Origin: Abditibacterium sp.
GTDB taxonomy: Bacteria > Armatimonadota > Abditibacteriia > Abditibacteriales > Abditibacteriaceae
Assembly (NCBI GenBank): GCA_030448265.1
Contig: JAUJNG010000002.1
Location: forward strand, 310,001 to 374,000
Length of the DNA stretch: 64,000 nucleotides
Direction of reading: 5' to 3'
In this document: positions 17,950-28,400 of the stretch, piece by piece
Layout: each line of letters starts with the position of its first letter
Numbering within the stretch: position 1 is the stretch's first letter
The notes under the pieces: generated by a model
Told to the model about the DNA's origin: nothing
Database searches by the model: none
The model's input: the letters and a program-made list of their open reading frames with translations, nothing else
Program-made: the position numbers and the translations under genes

Positions 17950-19026
17950 TTATCCGTTTGCCCAAATACGTCGCGTGCGGTTTTGGTTGGGCAGTTCGAC
18001 GACCTTGCCGCCGTCCAGCACACTTTCTATGGCGCCGAATCCGATTTCGTTGATGTGAACGAAGGCCTCATCGCTGCAATCGGGCTTGGCACCGCCATCG
18101 AGAAAGACAGCGATCTGGCGGTAGGCTTGGGTGAAGGGGCCTTTGTCCTCTAACTCGCAGAACCCGCGAATTTCGACTGGCTTCCCTTCTAAATCCCACG
18201 CCTGGGGTTCGATATACATCCCGACCCGCGCGCGGCCCCTTTCACCGAAAACGTCGGCGTAGAAGCTGCCCGCGTCGCCGTGAGAACCCACATGAACGCC
18301 TAAAACGCCGTCAGAAAATTCAATGGAAAGATGCTCTAAACGCGGCTCGATCTCAAATCCCGCTTCGATGTTCTGGGAGCGAGGATCGTCAGGGGGCACA
18401 AAACCGCGCGCCCTCACCCGCAGCGCGCGGCTGTTTTGGTTGGTTGCGGTGGCGAATTGGCACACCAAATCGGTGGTGTGCGAAGCATACGACAAAATTG
18501 CGCCATCGCAGTAACCGATCACACTTTGCACGCGGCCAATCAAACCGTCTTGCACCAGTCGTTCCATCCAAAGCACGCGCGGCGACCAGTGACGCGAATA
18601 GGAAACCGTGATGGCTGCACCGACTTCGCGCGCCAACGCCAGCAGTTCGTCCATTTCGGCGAGGCTGCACGTGGGTGGTTTTTCGAGAAAAACCAGGCGC
18701 GGACGCGCTCTCAAAACCCGCTTCATCACCTCGAAATGGTGTGGGCCACGCACGCACACCGCGACCACATCGAAGCGCTCGCTTGCGAGCATTGCTTCGA
18801 GGTTCTCAAAGAGCGTGGTGTCGGGAAAAACGGCGCCCCATTTCTCCCTAAATCCCTCGCGCGCGGCGGGAAAGGGGTCGGCGGCCGCCGCGAAATCGAA
18901 GCGGTCGCAGTGCAGGAGGCCACCCGCGTGACAGTAGGGCGCGGCACATTCGGGCGAGCCGTAGCCCTGTGCGATGGCGCCCAGACCGATAATGGCGGCT
19001 CGGTAACGGGGAAGGGATTCATTCAT
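17950..19026 (-). CDS. Gfo/Idh/MocA family oxidoreductase
   Basis: A 358-aa dehydrogenase. The Rossmann motif AAIIGLGAIAQGYG is near the N-terminus, and the EKP variant (FLEKPPTCSLAEMDEL) is near residue 108. I use ATG 19026 because GAGAAA lies about 7 nt upstream; the track's TTG 19038 would start inside that element. It is upstream of and almost contiguous with a GH29 fucosidase, and follows a PhyH gene by about 50 bp, repeating the PhyH-dehydrogenase pairing seen at 10-1882. It probably acts on a fucose- or deoxy-sugar-derived product (inference from neighbours). Confidence 0.88.
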   Translation of the reverse strand: MNESLPRYRAAIIGLGAIAQGYGSPECAAPYCHAGGLLHCDRFDFAAAADPFPAAREGFREKWGAVFPDTTLFENLEAMLASERFDVVAVCVRGPHHFEVMKRVLRARPRLVFLEKPPTCSLAEMDELLALAREVGAAITVSYSRHWSPRVLWMERLVQDGLIGRVQSVIGYCDGAILSYASHTTDLVCQFATATNQNSRALRVRARGFVPPDDPRSQNIEAGFEIEPRLEHLSIEFSDGVLGVHVGSHGDAGSFYADVFGERGRARVGMYIEPQAWDLEGKPVEIRGFCELEDKGPFTQAYRQIAVFLDGGAKPDCSDEAFVHINEIGFGAIESVLDGGKVVELPNQNRTRRIWANG

Positions 19027-19076
19027 AGAATTTCTCAAAGGCGCGCAGTGACAAATTCCGCAGTCAAAAAAGGGGC

Positions 19077-19901
19077 TTATGCCTCTTTGTTGACTGCGGC
19101 ACGCTGGGAACGCGCGGTGTTCCGGCGTTCCTGCCAGACGAAACGACGCTCCGGCAGACCTTTGTCCTTGCGCGGCACGGGAGGCGCGCCAAACATCATG
19201 ATGAGCGCGCGTCTCGGCCTTTCACTCTCGTTGGGCGCCGTGTAATGGAGGGTTCTGGACGGGTGAAACGTTGCTCCGCCTGCGGGAAGCGGGCAAATCG
19301 CGGGATTAGAGATGTCAACCTCGACATCGGGTGCGAGTTCCAAGCCGTGAATGCGTGGGTCATTGTTGATCGGCTGATGCAACGCGATTTCCAACTGGTG
19401 CGAGCCAGGAATGAACTGCATACACCCGTTTTGTTCGTCAACATCCTGCAAGGGCATCCACACGCTTAAAGAGCGATATTCCATCGCTGGATTCCAATAT
19501 GCTTCGTCTTGATGCCAGGGCGTGGTGGCTCCATGTTTGGCCGGTTTGAAAATGGCGTGCGAACCTTGCGCTTCCATGTCTTCGCCCAGCAACTGCCGGC
19601 AGATGTGGAGCGCGTTGGCGCGAGCGAGGGTGTCCCAGAGTTCCGGCGCGAAATTTTCCGGCTGCAGAATTTGGGGGAGCGCCTGTTCTTTGCCTTCCTC
19701 GTCGGTTCCGGCGAGATCGAATTGGGCCCCCGTCTCGAATCCGGCCTTGGAGGCGAAAATTCGGTCGTAGGCGGCGCGCATCATTTCAATTTCGGCGGGC
19801 GTCGAGAGTGCGGGCAACGATAGGAAGCCGTTGGCAGCGAAAAACTGCTTTTGCGATTCGGAAAGGGAAACGGTGGGTTGGTGAGTAAGATTTTGGCTCA
19901 T
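19077..19901 (-). CDS. Phytanoyl-CoA dioxygenase (PhyH) family protein
   Basis: A 274-aa Fe(II)/2OG oxygenase with a complete site: TPWHQDEAYW (H130, D132), TLHYTAPN (H219) and R231 in RRALIMMFG. The VWMPLQDVDEQNGCMQFIPGSH segment is the classic PhyH core. It lies between the SGNH hydrolase (53-bp gap upstream) and the Gfo/Idh gene, in a long minus-strand operon with GH95 and GH29. The pairing of PhyH with a Gfo/Idh enzyme occurs twice in this window, which suggests that oxygenation followed by redox processing of sugars is a recurring step here. Substrate unknown. Confidence 0.88.
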   Translation of the reverse strand: MSQNLTHQPTVSLSESQKQFFAANGFLSLPALSTPAEIEMMRAAYDRIFASKAGFETGAQFDLAGTDEEGKEQALPQILQPENFAPELWDTLARANALHICRQLLGEDMEAQGSHAIFKPAKHGATTPWHQDEAYWNPAMEYRSLSVWMPLQDVDEQNGCMQFIPGSHQLEIALHQPINNDPRIHGLELAPDVEVDISNPAICPLPAGGATFHPSRTLHYTAPNESERPRRALIMMFGAPPVPRKDKGLPERRFVWQERRNTARSQRAAVNKEA

Positions 19902-19954
19902 GGTTCAAATTTTAGAAGTTCGGGCGTGTCCATTATTGACCTCAAGGGCGTATT

Positions 19955-21031
19955 TCAAGCCTGTGAGGTGCGGACATCGGGATGGAAAATTCCGTCCACC
20001 AAAAAGGCGCCAATGCGAATGGCTGTGCCCAGAGATTGGGCATCTTTTTCGGGCGAAATCTGCAGGGTAAGTCTGTGTTTTTCGGGCGCGAGGTCGTCGG
20101 CCAGAAGCGCGTAGTGAGCGCGCTCAAAGTGGAGAGCGTATTCATCCCAACTGCTCACGGTTTGGGGCGAACCACCGTCAATCGAGTATTTGATTTGGCC
20201 CGAATCGCTGGCTTTCAGCCAGTAAAGTCCAACGCCGCGACCTTCAAAGTCGAACTCAAGGCGCGTCAAGGGTTCGCTCGCAGCGATGCGATGGGGAAAA
20301 TGACCGGCTAACGACTCGTTTTCGCGCGTCCATCCTGGCGCTTCGATTTCCCAGGCGGCCACCAAACGTCCGTTCTCAATTGGCGCTTCCTCCAACGCTG
20401 GCGGCAACGGGCGCGGCGCGAAAAACTGCGGGTCCTGAAGCGCGGCTTCCAAAAATATTTGCACTGAATCGGCGTAAATTTGGTAGCCAGCGTCGAGTGG
20501 GTGGCAGCCATCGAGCATTAGCTCCTCCCAGGGCACACCACCGACAACCTGTTGCCACAAATCGCGCCCGCCATGAACAAAAGGCAAATCGTAATGGCGC
20601 GCGATGGCATCGTGTGCGGCCACCGATGGCGGGAGTTCGCCGCGCTCGTAAAACGGAAGATGGGAATCTCCCGTAGTTGCAAACAAAACAATGGCAGTTT
20701 GCGGGTTGTGACGCCGAATCTGGCGCACAATGCCTTCCAAAGAGCGGCGGATGCGAAGCGGCGCGGTATCGAAATCGTTGACACAAAATTCGATAAAAAT
20801 TAGGTCAGGGTTATGTGCCAATACATCGTTCTGACAGCGAAATGCGCCCAAATCTGAGCCGGTGCCGCCCACTCCCGCGTTGAATGCGGAAATGGGCGTC
20901 GCGGGCCACGTTTTTTTCAGCCACTGCGTCACCAGCGCGCGCCAGGAATCGCGGTCTTTGTCGGTCGCGCCGTAACCGTCGGTAATCGAACCGCCGAAAA
21001 AGACCACTCGCAGCGCCTCGCGTTCTTCCAT
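19955..21031 (-). CDS. SGNH/GDSL hydrolase with C-terminal beta domain
   Basis: 358 aa from ATG 21031 (MEEREALRVVFFGGSITDGYG); the 26 residues added by the track overlap the GH95 stop region. All SGNH blocks are present: Ser in FFGGSIT, Gly in GVGGTGS, Asn in FIEFCVNDFD and Asp-His in LDGCHPLDAGY. Residues about 230-358 form a beta-rich domain (RLEFDFEGRGVGLYWLKASDSG), likely carbohydrate binding. Probably an O-acetyl or other ester hydrolase on glycans, which may compensate for the two broken sialate O-acetylesterases nearby (inference). It begins 16 bp after the GH95 stop, so same operon. No signal peptide seen. Confidence 0.84.
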   Translation of the reverse strand: MEEREALRVVFFGGSITDGYGATDKDRDSWRALVTQWLKKTWPATPISAFNAGVGGTGSDLGAFRCQNDVLAHNPDLIFIEFCVNDFDTAPLRIRRSLEGIVRQIRRHNPQTAIVLFATTGDSHLPFYERGELPPSVAAHDAIARHYDLPFVHGGRDLWQQVVGGVPWEELMLDGCHPLDAGYQIYADSVQIFLEAALQDPQFFAPRPLPPALEEAPIENGRLVAAWEIEAPGWTRENESLAGHFPHRIAASEPLTRLEFDFEGRGVGLYWLKASDSGQIKYSIDGGSPQTVSSWDEYALHFERAHYALLADDLAPEKHRLTLQISPEKDAQSLGTAIRIGAFLVDGIFHPDVRTSQA

Positions 21032-21047
21032 GCCTGTTTCCTGAGAT

Positions 21048-23333
21048 TTAATGGGAATCACCGCCCCCAACTGCGCCAGAATCCTGCGCGGTTTGGGCCT
21101 GCAAAACATAGGTTTCGCCGCGCGTTGTCGGCCACTCTAATTCGGTGCCTCGCAGTTCGCCCAAATGCAGCGGCGTCGCGCAACGCACGCGACAGATGTT
21201 TCCGTTTTTGCTCTGGATAGTGGCGCTTTTGACGGCGCCATTTTCCCACGCCAAACCGACCTCGAAACCGCCGCGCGCCCGTAGCCCCTGAACCGAACCG
21301 CTCGCCCAGTCTTGCGGCAAAGCGGGCAAAAATGCGATGTGGCCTTCGTGCGATTGCATCAGCATCTCGGCAATCGCCGCCGCGCCACCCAGATTGCCGT
21401 CGATTTGGAACGGCGGGTGACTGTTCAGCAGATTCGGCAACGTTGAATGCGTTAAAAGGGACTGTAAATTGGTGTAAGCGGCTTCGCCATCGCCCAGACG
21501 CGCCCAGAAATTGATAATCCACAGGCGGCTCCAACCGGTGTGCCCTCCGCCGTTGGCGAGGCGCCGTTCGAGTGTCACCCGCGCCGCTTGCAACAGTTCA
21601 GGTGACGAGGAATGCGTGATTTGCGCCGCCGGATGGAGAGCGAACAAGTGCGAAACGTGGCGATGGCCTGGTTCAACTTCGTCCCAGTCGTGCGACCATT
21701 CCATCAGTTGCCCATGCTTTCCGATGCCGTGCGGCGGCAACTTTTCCATCGCTTCGCGCCATTGCGCGCGCAAGTTCTCGTCGCAGCCCAGAATCTCGCT
21801 GGCGCGGATTGATTCGTCCAAAACTTCGCGGATGATCTGCGTGTCCATCGCCGCGCCCATGCACAACATTCCTTTCGAACCGTCGGGCAAGAGAAATGCG
21901 TTTTCCGGCGAATCCGAAGGGCCGCTCACCAGGAAACCACGCTCATCCGGCACCAGATAATCCACAAAAAAAGCCGCGCATTCTCGCAGGGGCGGATAAG
22001 CACGCTCGCGCAAAAACGTCTCATCACCGCCAAAGAGAAAATGTTCCCAACCGTGCGTCGCGCTCCACGCCAGGCCCATCGGCCACAACCCACATCCCAC
22101 GCTGTCGGCGGGAGCGGTGAAGCCCCAGATGTCGGTGAGGTGATGAGCAACGGCGCCGTTGCAGCCATAAAGTCGCCGCGCGGTGTCACGCGCCGAGGGC
22201 AAAAGAGATTCGAGGAAGTCGAAGAGCGGTTGGTGACACTCGGCGAGATTAGCGACTTCGGCGGCCCAATAGTTCATCTGAAGGTTGATGTTCAGGTGAT
22301 AATCGCTGCTCCACGGCGGCGTCAGGCTTTCGTTCCAGAGGCCCTGCAAGTTGGCGGGTAAGGTTCCAGGACGGCTGCAGGCGAGCAGCAAGTAACGCCC
22401 AAATTGAAAATAAAGCGCCGCGAGATGCGCGTCCTCTTCGCCGTGTTTAAGCCGTTCCAAACGCTCATCTGTCGGCTTGTCCACAACCCATTTCGGCGTT
22501 TCTCCCAATTCGAGTTGGACGCGCTTGAACAATTTCTGATGCGCCTCGACATGGCGCCGCCGCAATTCTTCGATTCCCAACTTCTCGGCGGCGTCCAGTC
22601 GCGTCCTGACCTCACTTTGCGGCTCCGAACCGCGAAAGTCGGTGGCCGCTGCGAGCAAAATCGTCGCGGATGTTGCGCCGGTGACGTAGAGACCGTCGCC
22701 GCAGGTTTCGAGCCGTCCGTCGTCGGTTAAAACGCGAAGTTGGGCGACAAAATGCACGCCCGCGCCTTCACAACGGCCTTCTAAAACCAAATCCTGCCCG
22801 TCCACATGGCAATGAGCATCGGCTTCGCGGCTCAGGCGCAGCGAAAAATCGAGCGCATTTTCGGCTTCCGATGCCAAATGTAACACCAGAACATCATCGG
22901 GCGCGCTGGCGAACAGTTCGTGCGAGACTTTGGTTTCGTTCACACGGTAAGAAACGCGCGCGGTAGCGGCATCTAAATCGATTTCGCGCCGGTAATCGCG
23001 GTGGTAATCGTGACCCGCGAAATCGAGCCACAAATCGCCAAGAGACTGGTAGGGTCTGATGCGTTTGGGAACAGCCATCATCGTCTCTGCCAACTGCTCG
23101 GCTTCCTGCGAGCGATCAGCCAGCAGCAACTCCCGAATTTGGGGCAAGGCTTCGAGTCCGGCAGGATTGATTACATCGCGCGGGCCGCCCGCCCAAACGG
23201 TTTCTTCATTGAGTTGCAGGCGCTCGTGCGAGACGCCGCCGAACATCATCGCACCCAGACGCCCGTTGCCGACTGGCAAAGCGTTGTCCCAGCGCGCGGC
23301 GGGTTGATTCCAAAAAAGTAAATTGGGATTCAT
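21048..23333 (-). CDS. GH95 family glycoside hydrolase (alpha-L-fucosidase type)
   Basis: A 761-aa full-length GH95 protein. The N-terminal beta domain starts with [27 protein letters not shown]. The (alpha/alpha)6 barrel carries [11 protein letters not shown] (the paired Asn residues of the GH95 active site), and the late [17 protein letters not shown] contains the catalytic Asp. GH95 members are inverting alpha-1,2-L-fucosidases or L-galactosidases. No signal peptide. Its start overlaps the stop of the upstream GH2-type gene by 4 nt (ATGA), a sign of translational coupling. A second GH95, about equally long but much diverged, lies at 34477. Confidence 0.92.
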   Translation of the reverse strand: MNPNLLFWNQPAARWDNALPVGNGRLGAMMFGGVSHERLQLNEETVWAGGPRDVINPAGLEALPQIRELLLADRSQEAEQLAETMMAVPKRIRPYQSLGDLWLDFAGHDYHRDYRREIDLDAATARVSYRVNETKVSHELFASAPDDVLVLHLASEAENALDFSLRLSREADAHCHVDGQDLVLEGRCEGAGVHFVAQLRVLTDDGRLETCGDGLYVTGATSATILLAAATDFRGSEPQSEVRTRLDAAEKLGIEELRRRHVEAHQKLFKRVQLELGETPKWVVDKPTDERLERLKHGEEDAHLAALYFQFGRYLLLACSRPGTLPANLQGLWNESLTPPWSSDYHLNINLQMNYWAAEVANLAECHQPLFDFLESLLPSARDTARRLYGCNGAVAHHLTDIWGFTAPADSVGCGLWPMGLAWSATHGWEHFLFGGDETFLRERAYPPLRECAAFFVDYLVPDERGFLVSGPSDSPENAFLLPDGSKGMLCMGAAMDTQIIREVLDESIRASEILGCDENLRAQWREAMEKLPPHGIGKHGQLMEWSHDWDEVEPGHRHVSHLFALHPAAQITHSSSPELLQAARVTLERRLANGGGHTGWSRLWIINFWARLGDGEAAYTNLQSLLTHSTLPNLLNSHPPFQIDGNLGGAAAIAEMLMQSHEGHIAFLPALPQDWASGSVQGLRARGGFEVGLAWENGAVKSATIQSKNGNICRVRCATPLHLGELRGTELEWPTTRGETYVLQAQTAQDSGAVGGGDSH

Positions 23334-24613
23334 GGTTTCTCAAGCAAAATCGGCACATTCGCCGTAGCCGCGCCGCCTTTGTCGTCGCGCGCAAAAACGA
23401 AAATCCGATACGCTCCCGCCGTTTGCGGCACCGTGATTTGAGCTTTGCCATCGCCCAAATCCTCAATGCCGTCTTTGAAGAACTGCGGCGCTTTTTCGGC
23501 ATCGCCGCCGTCTTTGCGGTCGTCACTCTCGCGCGATAGCAGCCATTCGATTTTGACAGGCCGTGCGCTCGAAACCCCAATCGAAACCGGAATTTTCGTG
23601 CCCGTTGGGAATTTTTCGCCGTCTATTTTAATCGGCGTAATCGTGGGGCAAGAAAACTCCGGCGCGCGGCCCGTCCACAGTTTCGTGAGCGAATCCTGCG
23701 CGCCCACGCGTTCGCCGCTCTTCAAAAACAGACCGAACCAGGTCGCGGTCGCTTCCTGTTTATGGCCCCAGATAAAAGCGTAGGAGCCGAGACAACGCCG
23801 CCCATCGCCCAAAATCCCGTCCAAATAAGCGCGCTCATACTGCCTCGCTTTTTGCACGCTGGTTGGCTCAATCGGGGCCTTCCACGACGTCTGCGGAGTT
23901 TCCCAATGGCCGTTTGGCCCCCATTCGGTCACGAAATAGGGCCGCTCGAATTTCCATTCGTCGAGTTGGGCCGGCAAGTTCGCAAGCGGGGCGTAAGTGT
24001 TGATGCCGATGATGTCCACATTGGGGCAAAGCTCGTTTATTTCGGCGGCTTTGCTGGGAGTCATGCCCGCCACCACAATGACCGTGGGATGGTGCGGGTC
24101 AAGCTGTTTGACAACTTTCGCTAATCGGTTTACCCCGCGAAAAATCGGCTCGCGCTGGTGTCGTTCGTTGCGCTGCAATTCGAGTTCGTTGCCAAGGCCC
24201 CACGACAGCAGCGCCGGATGCGATTTGTATTTTGCGACGTAAGCGCGCAAGCGTTCTTCTATCGCCGCGACGACCATTTCATCGCTAAAATCGGTGCCGC
24301 TTCGCGCCGGTGTGATGTGAAAACCAAGCGTCACAGTCAGGCCAAGTTTCGCCGAGCGGTCGAGCGTGCTTTGCGCGTCGGCTTCGTGATAGGTGCGCGC
24401 CGAATTGGCACCCGCGCGGGCCAGTTCTCCGATAGGCGCGGAGAACTTCCATTCATCGTGGCCCCACACGCACGCGCCTTTGGCGAAATAGGGCGCACCA
24501 TCGCGCAGCAATTGCCAGCCGTGGGCCGTCTTTTCGACTTTGACAACCGAGGCGCCAGCCGGAAAAACAGCGGCCATCAGAACTAAAACCAGCAAACCAA
24601 GAGATGCTTTCAT
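23330..24613 (-). CDS. Secreted GH2-type TIM-barrel glycosidase
   Basis: A 427-aa protein with signal peptide ([21 protein letters not shown]). The barrel resembles the catalytic domain of GH2 or clan GH-A enzymes. The acid/base candidate is in [10 protein letters not shown] (about residue 142) and the nucleophile candidate in [11 protein letters not shown] (about 228). The GH2 N-terminal sandwich domains are missing; instead a C-terminal Ig-like beta domain (about 320-427) follows. Exported, in contrast to its co-transcribed GH95 partner. Specificity (beta-glucuronidase, galactosidase or other) cannot be told. The gene overlaps GH95 by 4 nt and starts 10 bp after the SDR stop. Confidence 0.8.
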   Translation of the reverse strand: MKASLGLLVLVLMAAVFPAGASVVKVEKTAHGWQLLRDGAPYFAKGACVWGHDEWKFSAPIGELARAGANSARTYHEADAQSTLDRSAKLGLTVTLGFHITPARSGTDFSDEMVVAAIEERLRAYVAKYKSHPALLSWGLGNELELQRNERHQREPIFRGVNRLAKVVKQLDPHHPTVIVVAGMTPSKAAEINELCPNVDIIGINTYAPLANLPAQLDEWKFERPYFVTEWGPNGHWETPQTSWKAPIEPTSVQKARQYERAYLDGILGDGRRCLGSYAFIWGHKQEATATWFGLFLKSGERVGAQDSLTKLWTGRAPEFSCPTITPIKIDGEKFPTGTKIPVSIGVSSARPVKIEWLLSRESDDRKDGGDAEKAPQFFKDGIEDLGDGKAQITVPQTAGAYRIFVFARDDKGGAATANVPILLEKP

Positions 24614-24622
24614 AAACGCCGT

Positions 24623-25384
24623 TTAGATTCCGACCATGACGTTGCCGCCGCACACCGGCAAAAACGCTCCGGTGATGAATCCCGCTTGCTCCGACGCCAA
24701 AAACGCGACGGCGTGGGCGATGTCGGTGTCATTTCCGCGTCGCCGCAGCGGAACTGCCGAGGCGTAGCCCTCATGGACTTCTTTTCCGGCTGCGCGGTCT
24801 TTGTCGGTCACAACCCAGCCTGGCGCGATTTGATTCACCGTGACGCCATGCGGCCCAACTTCGCGCGCCAGACAGCGCAAAACGCCATCCATACCGCGTT
24901 TTCCCGCAGCGTAGGCACTGTGCAGCGTGTAGCACTGCAACGCGGCTTCGCTACTGATGCCAATGATGCGCCCACCTCCGCGCTCCACCATCGCGGGCGA
25001 AAAGGCTTGCGTTATCAAAACAGTCTGCGCCACGCAGGAGCGAAACTGGTCTTCAAAATCTTCGAGCGGCTGCTCTAAAACCGGCTTCCAGGTGTATTTT
25101 GAGACGGCGTTTAAAACCACAATCGTTGGAGCGCTCAGCTTTTCATCTATCGCGGCGCGCATTGCGGTCACCGATTGGGCGCTGCTCACATCGGCCTGGA
25201 TTGCATGAGCGCGTCGGCCCAATCCTTCGATTTCGGCGACCACCTCGGCGGCTTTGTCGGCGTTGGAATGGAAATGCACTGCGATGTCGGCACCGCAACC
25301 CGCCAGAGTGCGCGCGATGACGGTGCCCAACTCACCAGATGCGCCCGTGATAAGCGCCGTTTGGCCGGATAAATTGATGGTCAT
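24623..25384 (-). CDS. SDR family NAD(P)-dependent oxidoreductase
   Basis: A 253-aa classical short-chain dehydrogenase: TGASGELGTVIAR cofactor loop (about 13-25), an Asn in VLNAVSKY where NAG is usual, Ser in IGISSEAA and YxxxK in SAYAAGKRG. The C-terminus (GAFLPVCGGNVM) is standard for the family. It is the first gene of the SDR-GH2-GH95-SGNH-PhyH-Gfo-GH29 run, so it is plausibly an L-fucose/sugar dehydrogenase, but classical SDRs have many substrates and this is inference. The terminator of the upstream gene lies between it and the 1591-aa protein, so its promoter should fall in the short gap 25385-25452. Confidence 0.87.
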   Translation of the reverse strand: MTINLSGQTALITGASGELGTVIARTLAGCGADIAVHFHSNADKAAEVVAEIEGLGRRAHAIQADVSSAQSVTAMRAAIDEKLSAPTIVVLNAVSKYTWKPVLEQPLEDFEDQFRSCVAQTVLITQAFSPAMVERGGGRIIGISSEAALQCYTLHSAYAAGKRGMDGVLRCLAREVGPHGVTVNQIAPGWVVTDKDRAAGKEVHEGYASAVPLRRRGNDTDIAHAVAFLASEQAGFITGAFLPVCGGNVMVGI

Positions 25385-25452
25385 TGAGGAACTGAGAGTT
25401 GAAACAAAAGTCGGTGAAAAGCGGCCAAAAATCTTAAATCAGAAAACAGACA

Positions 25453-25484
25453 AAGAAGTCGCTGCTTGGGGGCAGCGACTTCTT
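25453..25484 (-). terminator. Rho-independent terminator of the 1591-aa GH2-like gene
   Basis: A 13-bp perfect stem (AAGAAGTCGCTGC and its complement) around a 6-nt loop, 8 bp after the stop at 25493. On the minus strand it is followed by the T-rich TTGTCTGTTTTCT. Confidence 0.85.
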
Positions 25485-25492
25485 CCTTGTAA

Positions 25493-28400
25493 CTACCAGT
25501 TGTAGTAGCGGTAAGGTTCGTCGCCCAGTTCGAAATCTTCGCGGTAGTCGGGATGATACAGCGTGGCAACTTTAGCTGCCTGAGCGCGGCCTGACTGGAG
25601 CATCAACGCTTCGGACGTGTTGGAGCCGATGCCACCACCGCCAAACTTGTCCCACACGCGCACGGCGATTACGTTTTTACCTGGCTTAACCAGATTCGCC
25701 GGAATCGTGTAAACGCGCTGGACAGAGTAGGCAGCGCTGTTCTCCTTGCCGACGCCTCCGATGCGGACACCATTGAAGTAGGTGTCGTCGTGGTCGTCAA
25801 CCGAGCCAAGCGACAGCTTCAAATCCTGGCCTACCAGTGCGGCAGGAACTTCGATGACTTTACGGAAGACCGCTTCACCATCGGCGTTTTTCCAGGTGTC
25901 GCCATACGAATCCATGTCGCGTGGCACTTGAACAGTCTGCCACGCGGCATCATTGAAATCGGCGGCGACAGCCCGTTTGGCTGCTTCGCTGATGCCAGGG
26001 TCGGCGTGACCTTTGTCGGGCGAGGGCGAAGCGTCCAGACGCTGAATCTGTTTCCCGCGCCAATCGCCTGCAACAGCAACAATTACGGGCTTTTCTTCAG
26101 CGCGCGGCGAGAAGAACTGCTCGTCAGATGTGAAGCTCGCCCCCAGGTTCGCCAGAATCTGTGACAAAGCGCGTGTCTGACGCCAGCGTGTAAAGCGGAA
26201 ATACGTCTTCTCGTCGGCGGGCAGGTTGCTGGGATCAATTTGCGACCACAGCATCACACCGTTTCCAACTGCGCGGCGTGCCAACAAGCCATCGGCGCCG
26301 ATTTGCCAGCCTTCGCCTCCCGATGCCACCCATGCGCTGGTGGCATTGCGCCAGCGCAAATCGGATGCGCTTAAGCCGCGCGCTTCGGCCCAAGCAGGTG
26401 CCTGCAATGAACCAACGAAATCGGTCTTCTCCATGAGTTTCAGACCGGCTGCGCCTGCTGCACTGCGTCGCGCCAGGAACAGCACTTTACCGCCACCCCG
26501 CGCGAAGTTTTCCAGTTGCGAGTCACTGATGGTCGCATCCGCCCCAACGATAACCAGGCCGGAAGCAGGCAAAGTTGTAGCGCTCTTGAACTGCACACCC
26601 AGCGAGTTGAGCAGAGTTCTGCCCGCCTCGCCGCCAATGTAGCTCACCGCAGTCCGCGGCGCGAGAGGAGCCGTCGACGCGTAGTTAACAACTTGACGGG
26701 CCAGACGCTGCGCGGCGGGATCAAGCGCCGCATGATCTTCCAAATCGAGTTGGCTCCAGACAATTTTGCCCTTGCCGTAATCGAGTTCCATCAACGGTGA
26801 ATAAGCCAGGTCGAACTCGGTTTCGAGTAAAGGACGCCAGCCGGAACGGTGCGGCTTTTCGACCGCTGCCGAAGCGACAGTGCCACGATTTCCCCAACGC
26901 CAACCGGCGTATGGGTAGGTGGTTTTGCCGGCACGAACGTCTGGGCCTTTACTGTTCACATAGTCGGGACGAGGATTAAGCAAGGTGCTGTGACCGCGCC
27001 AGTCGCGCAAATCGGCGTCATCGAAGCCTTGCGTCGCTGCGTTTTCGCCAACTTTGAACACACGCCGCGACTGATACTGGGAAACCCGTAAGCCCAGATA
27101 TTCGCGCAGCCAGTGCGGGTCGTGCCCCGAAAGCAGCACGCGACCGCCATTTTGCACGAAGCCTTTCAAGTCGCCTGGCAGCTTGGCGCCGGTTTTAAGA
27201 GCATTCCGGCCAATCACCAGCAACTGACCATTGGCCCGTCCGTTCCACGGTGAAACGGTGTAGCCCAGAGCGCGCAACATCTCGCTTGATTTGCCTTCGG
27301 GGTCGAAGACGCTGATGTTTGCTTTGGAAGCCACGGCGCGTGGCCAGACGCGAAACTCGAAGCGGTCGGTGTGCTTGACCTCTCCAATGGTGGCGTCCAT
27401 AGAGATCACACCACCGGTTTTGCTCGTCACGCTTGGAGATGCAAACTCAAGCGGCACGAAGAGCGTTTGGCCGACAGCAATATCGCCACTCTTTTCGCCG
27501 TTAGCGACCGGCTTACCATTCAGGGTCGCCGTCCAACGCAGCGTGTATCTCTGCACGGTGCGCGAGTCGTTGAGCAACGCAACTCGCTTGGGGACGGCTT
27601 CGCCCGCATAGTAGGAGTGATCCTTGGCGGTAAAAGCTGCCACATCGCCAGCTTGAGCCGCGCCGACAATCCACGCCAGCGTGTCGCTGTTGTTGGCGCG
27701 CAGTGCTTCACCCGCAGGAGTGAGTTTTCCGTTGACCCTAGCGTAACCTCTGTCCCACGGCACCATGCCGCCCGTCATGCCCATGGTGCGCCACGAACGC
27801 CAGGTGTTGCGAATAAACAAATCCTGCAACTGCATCCAGCTCGGTGCATTGTCGCGCGACTCCATGAACTGTGCCCACTGGTAATCCTGGTCTTTGACGA
27901 AACGTTCCGCCGACTGTTTGCGGTAGTCTGCAGATTCCAACTTGTATGCATCGTTTCCGAGATAGATCGCAGCAAATTCGGTGAGCCAGTTTTCGCTTTT
28001 ATACGCGTTCTGAAAGCCGTTCCGCCCGCGCATTATGCTGATATTGACGGGCGTGCCGAATTCGACAAATGCCAACGGCATCTGGCCGTTCACCACGTAA
28101 TTGGAAAGCCATTCTTCGCGTTCTTGCAAAGGAATGAAGTTGAGATAGTTGTTGAGCGTGTAAATGTCGCCTGCCGAGCCGCCATTGTGAATGAACACAG
28201 GGCGCGTCGGGTCAAACGACTTGATGATGCTCACGCCAAGTTCGCCGAAGGGAATCGCCCCTGAGGTTGGGGTGCCTTTAGCAGCCTCGACTTTGCGAGA
28301 CGCTTCGATGGTGCCGATATAAGCCGGATCGCGGTATGCGCCCATCATGTTGCCCGATGTTCCCCACATGATGATCGACGGATGATTGCGATAGCGGCGC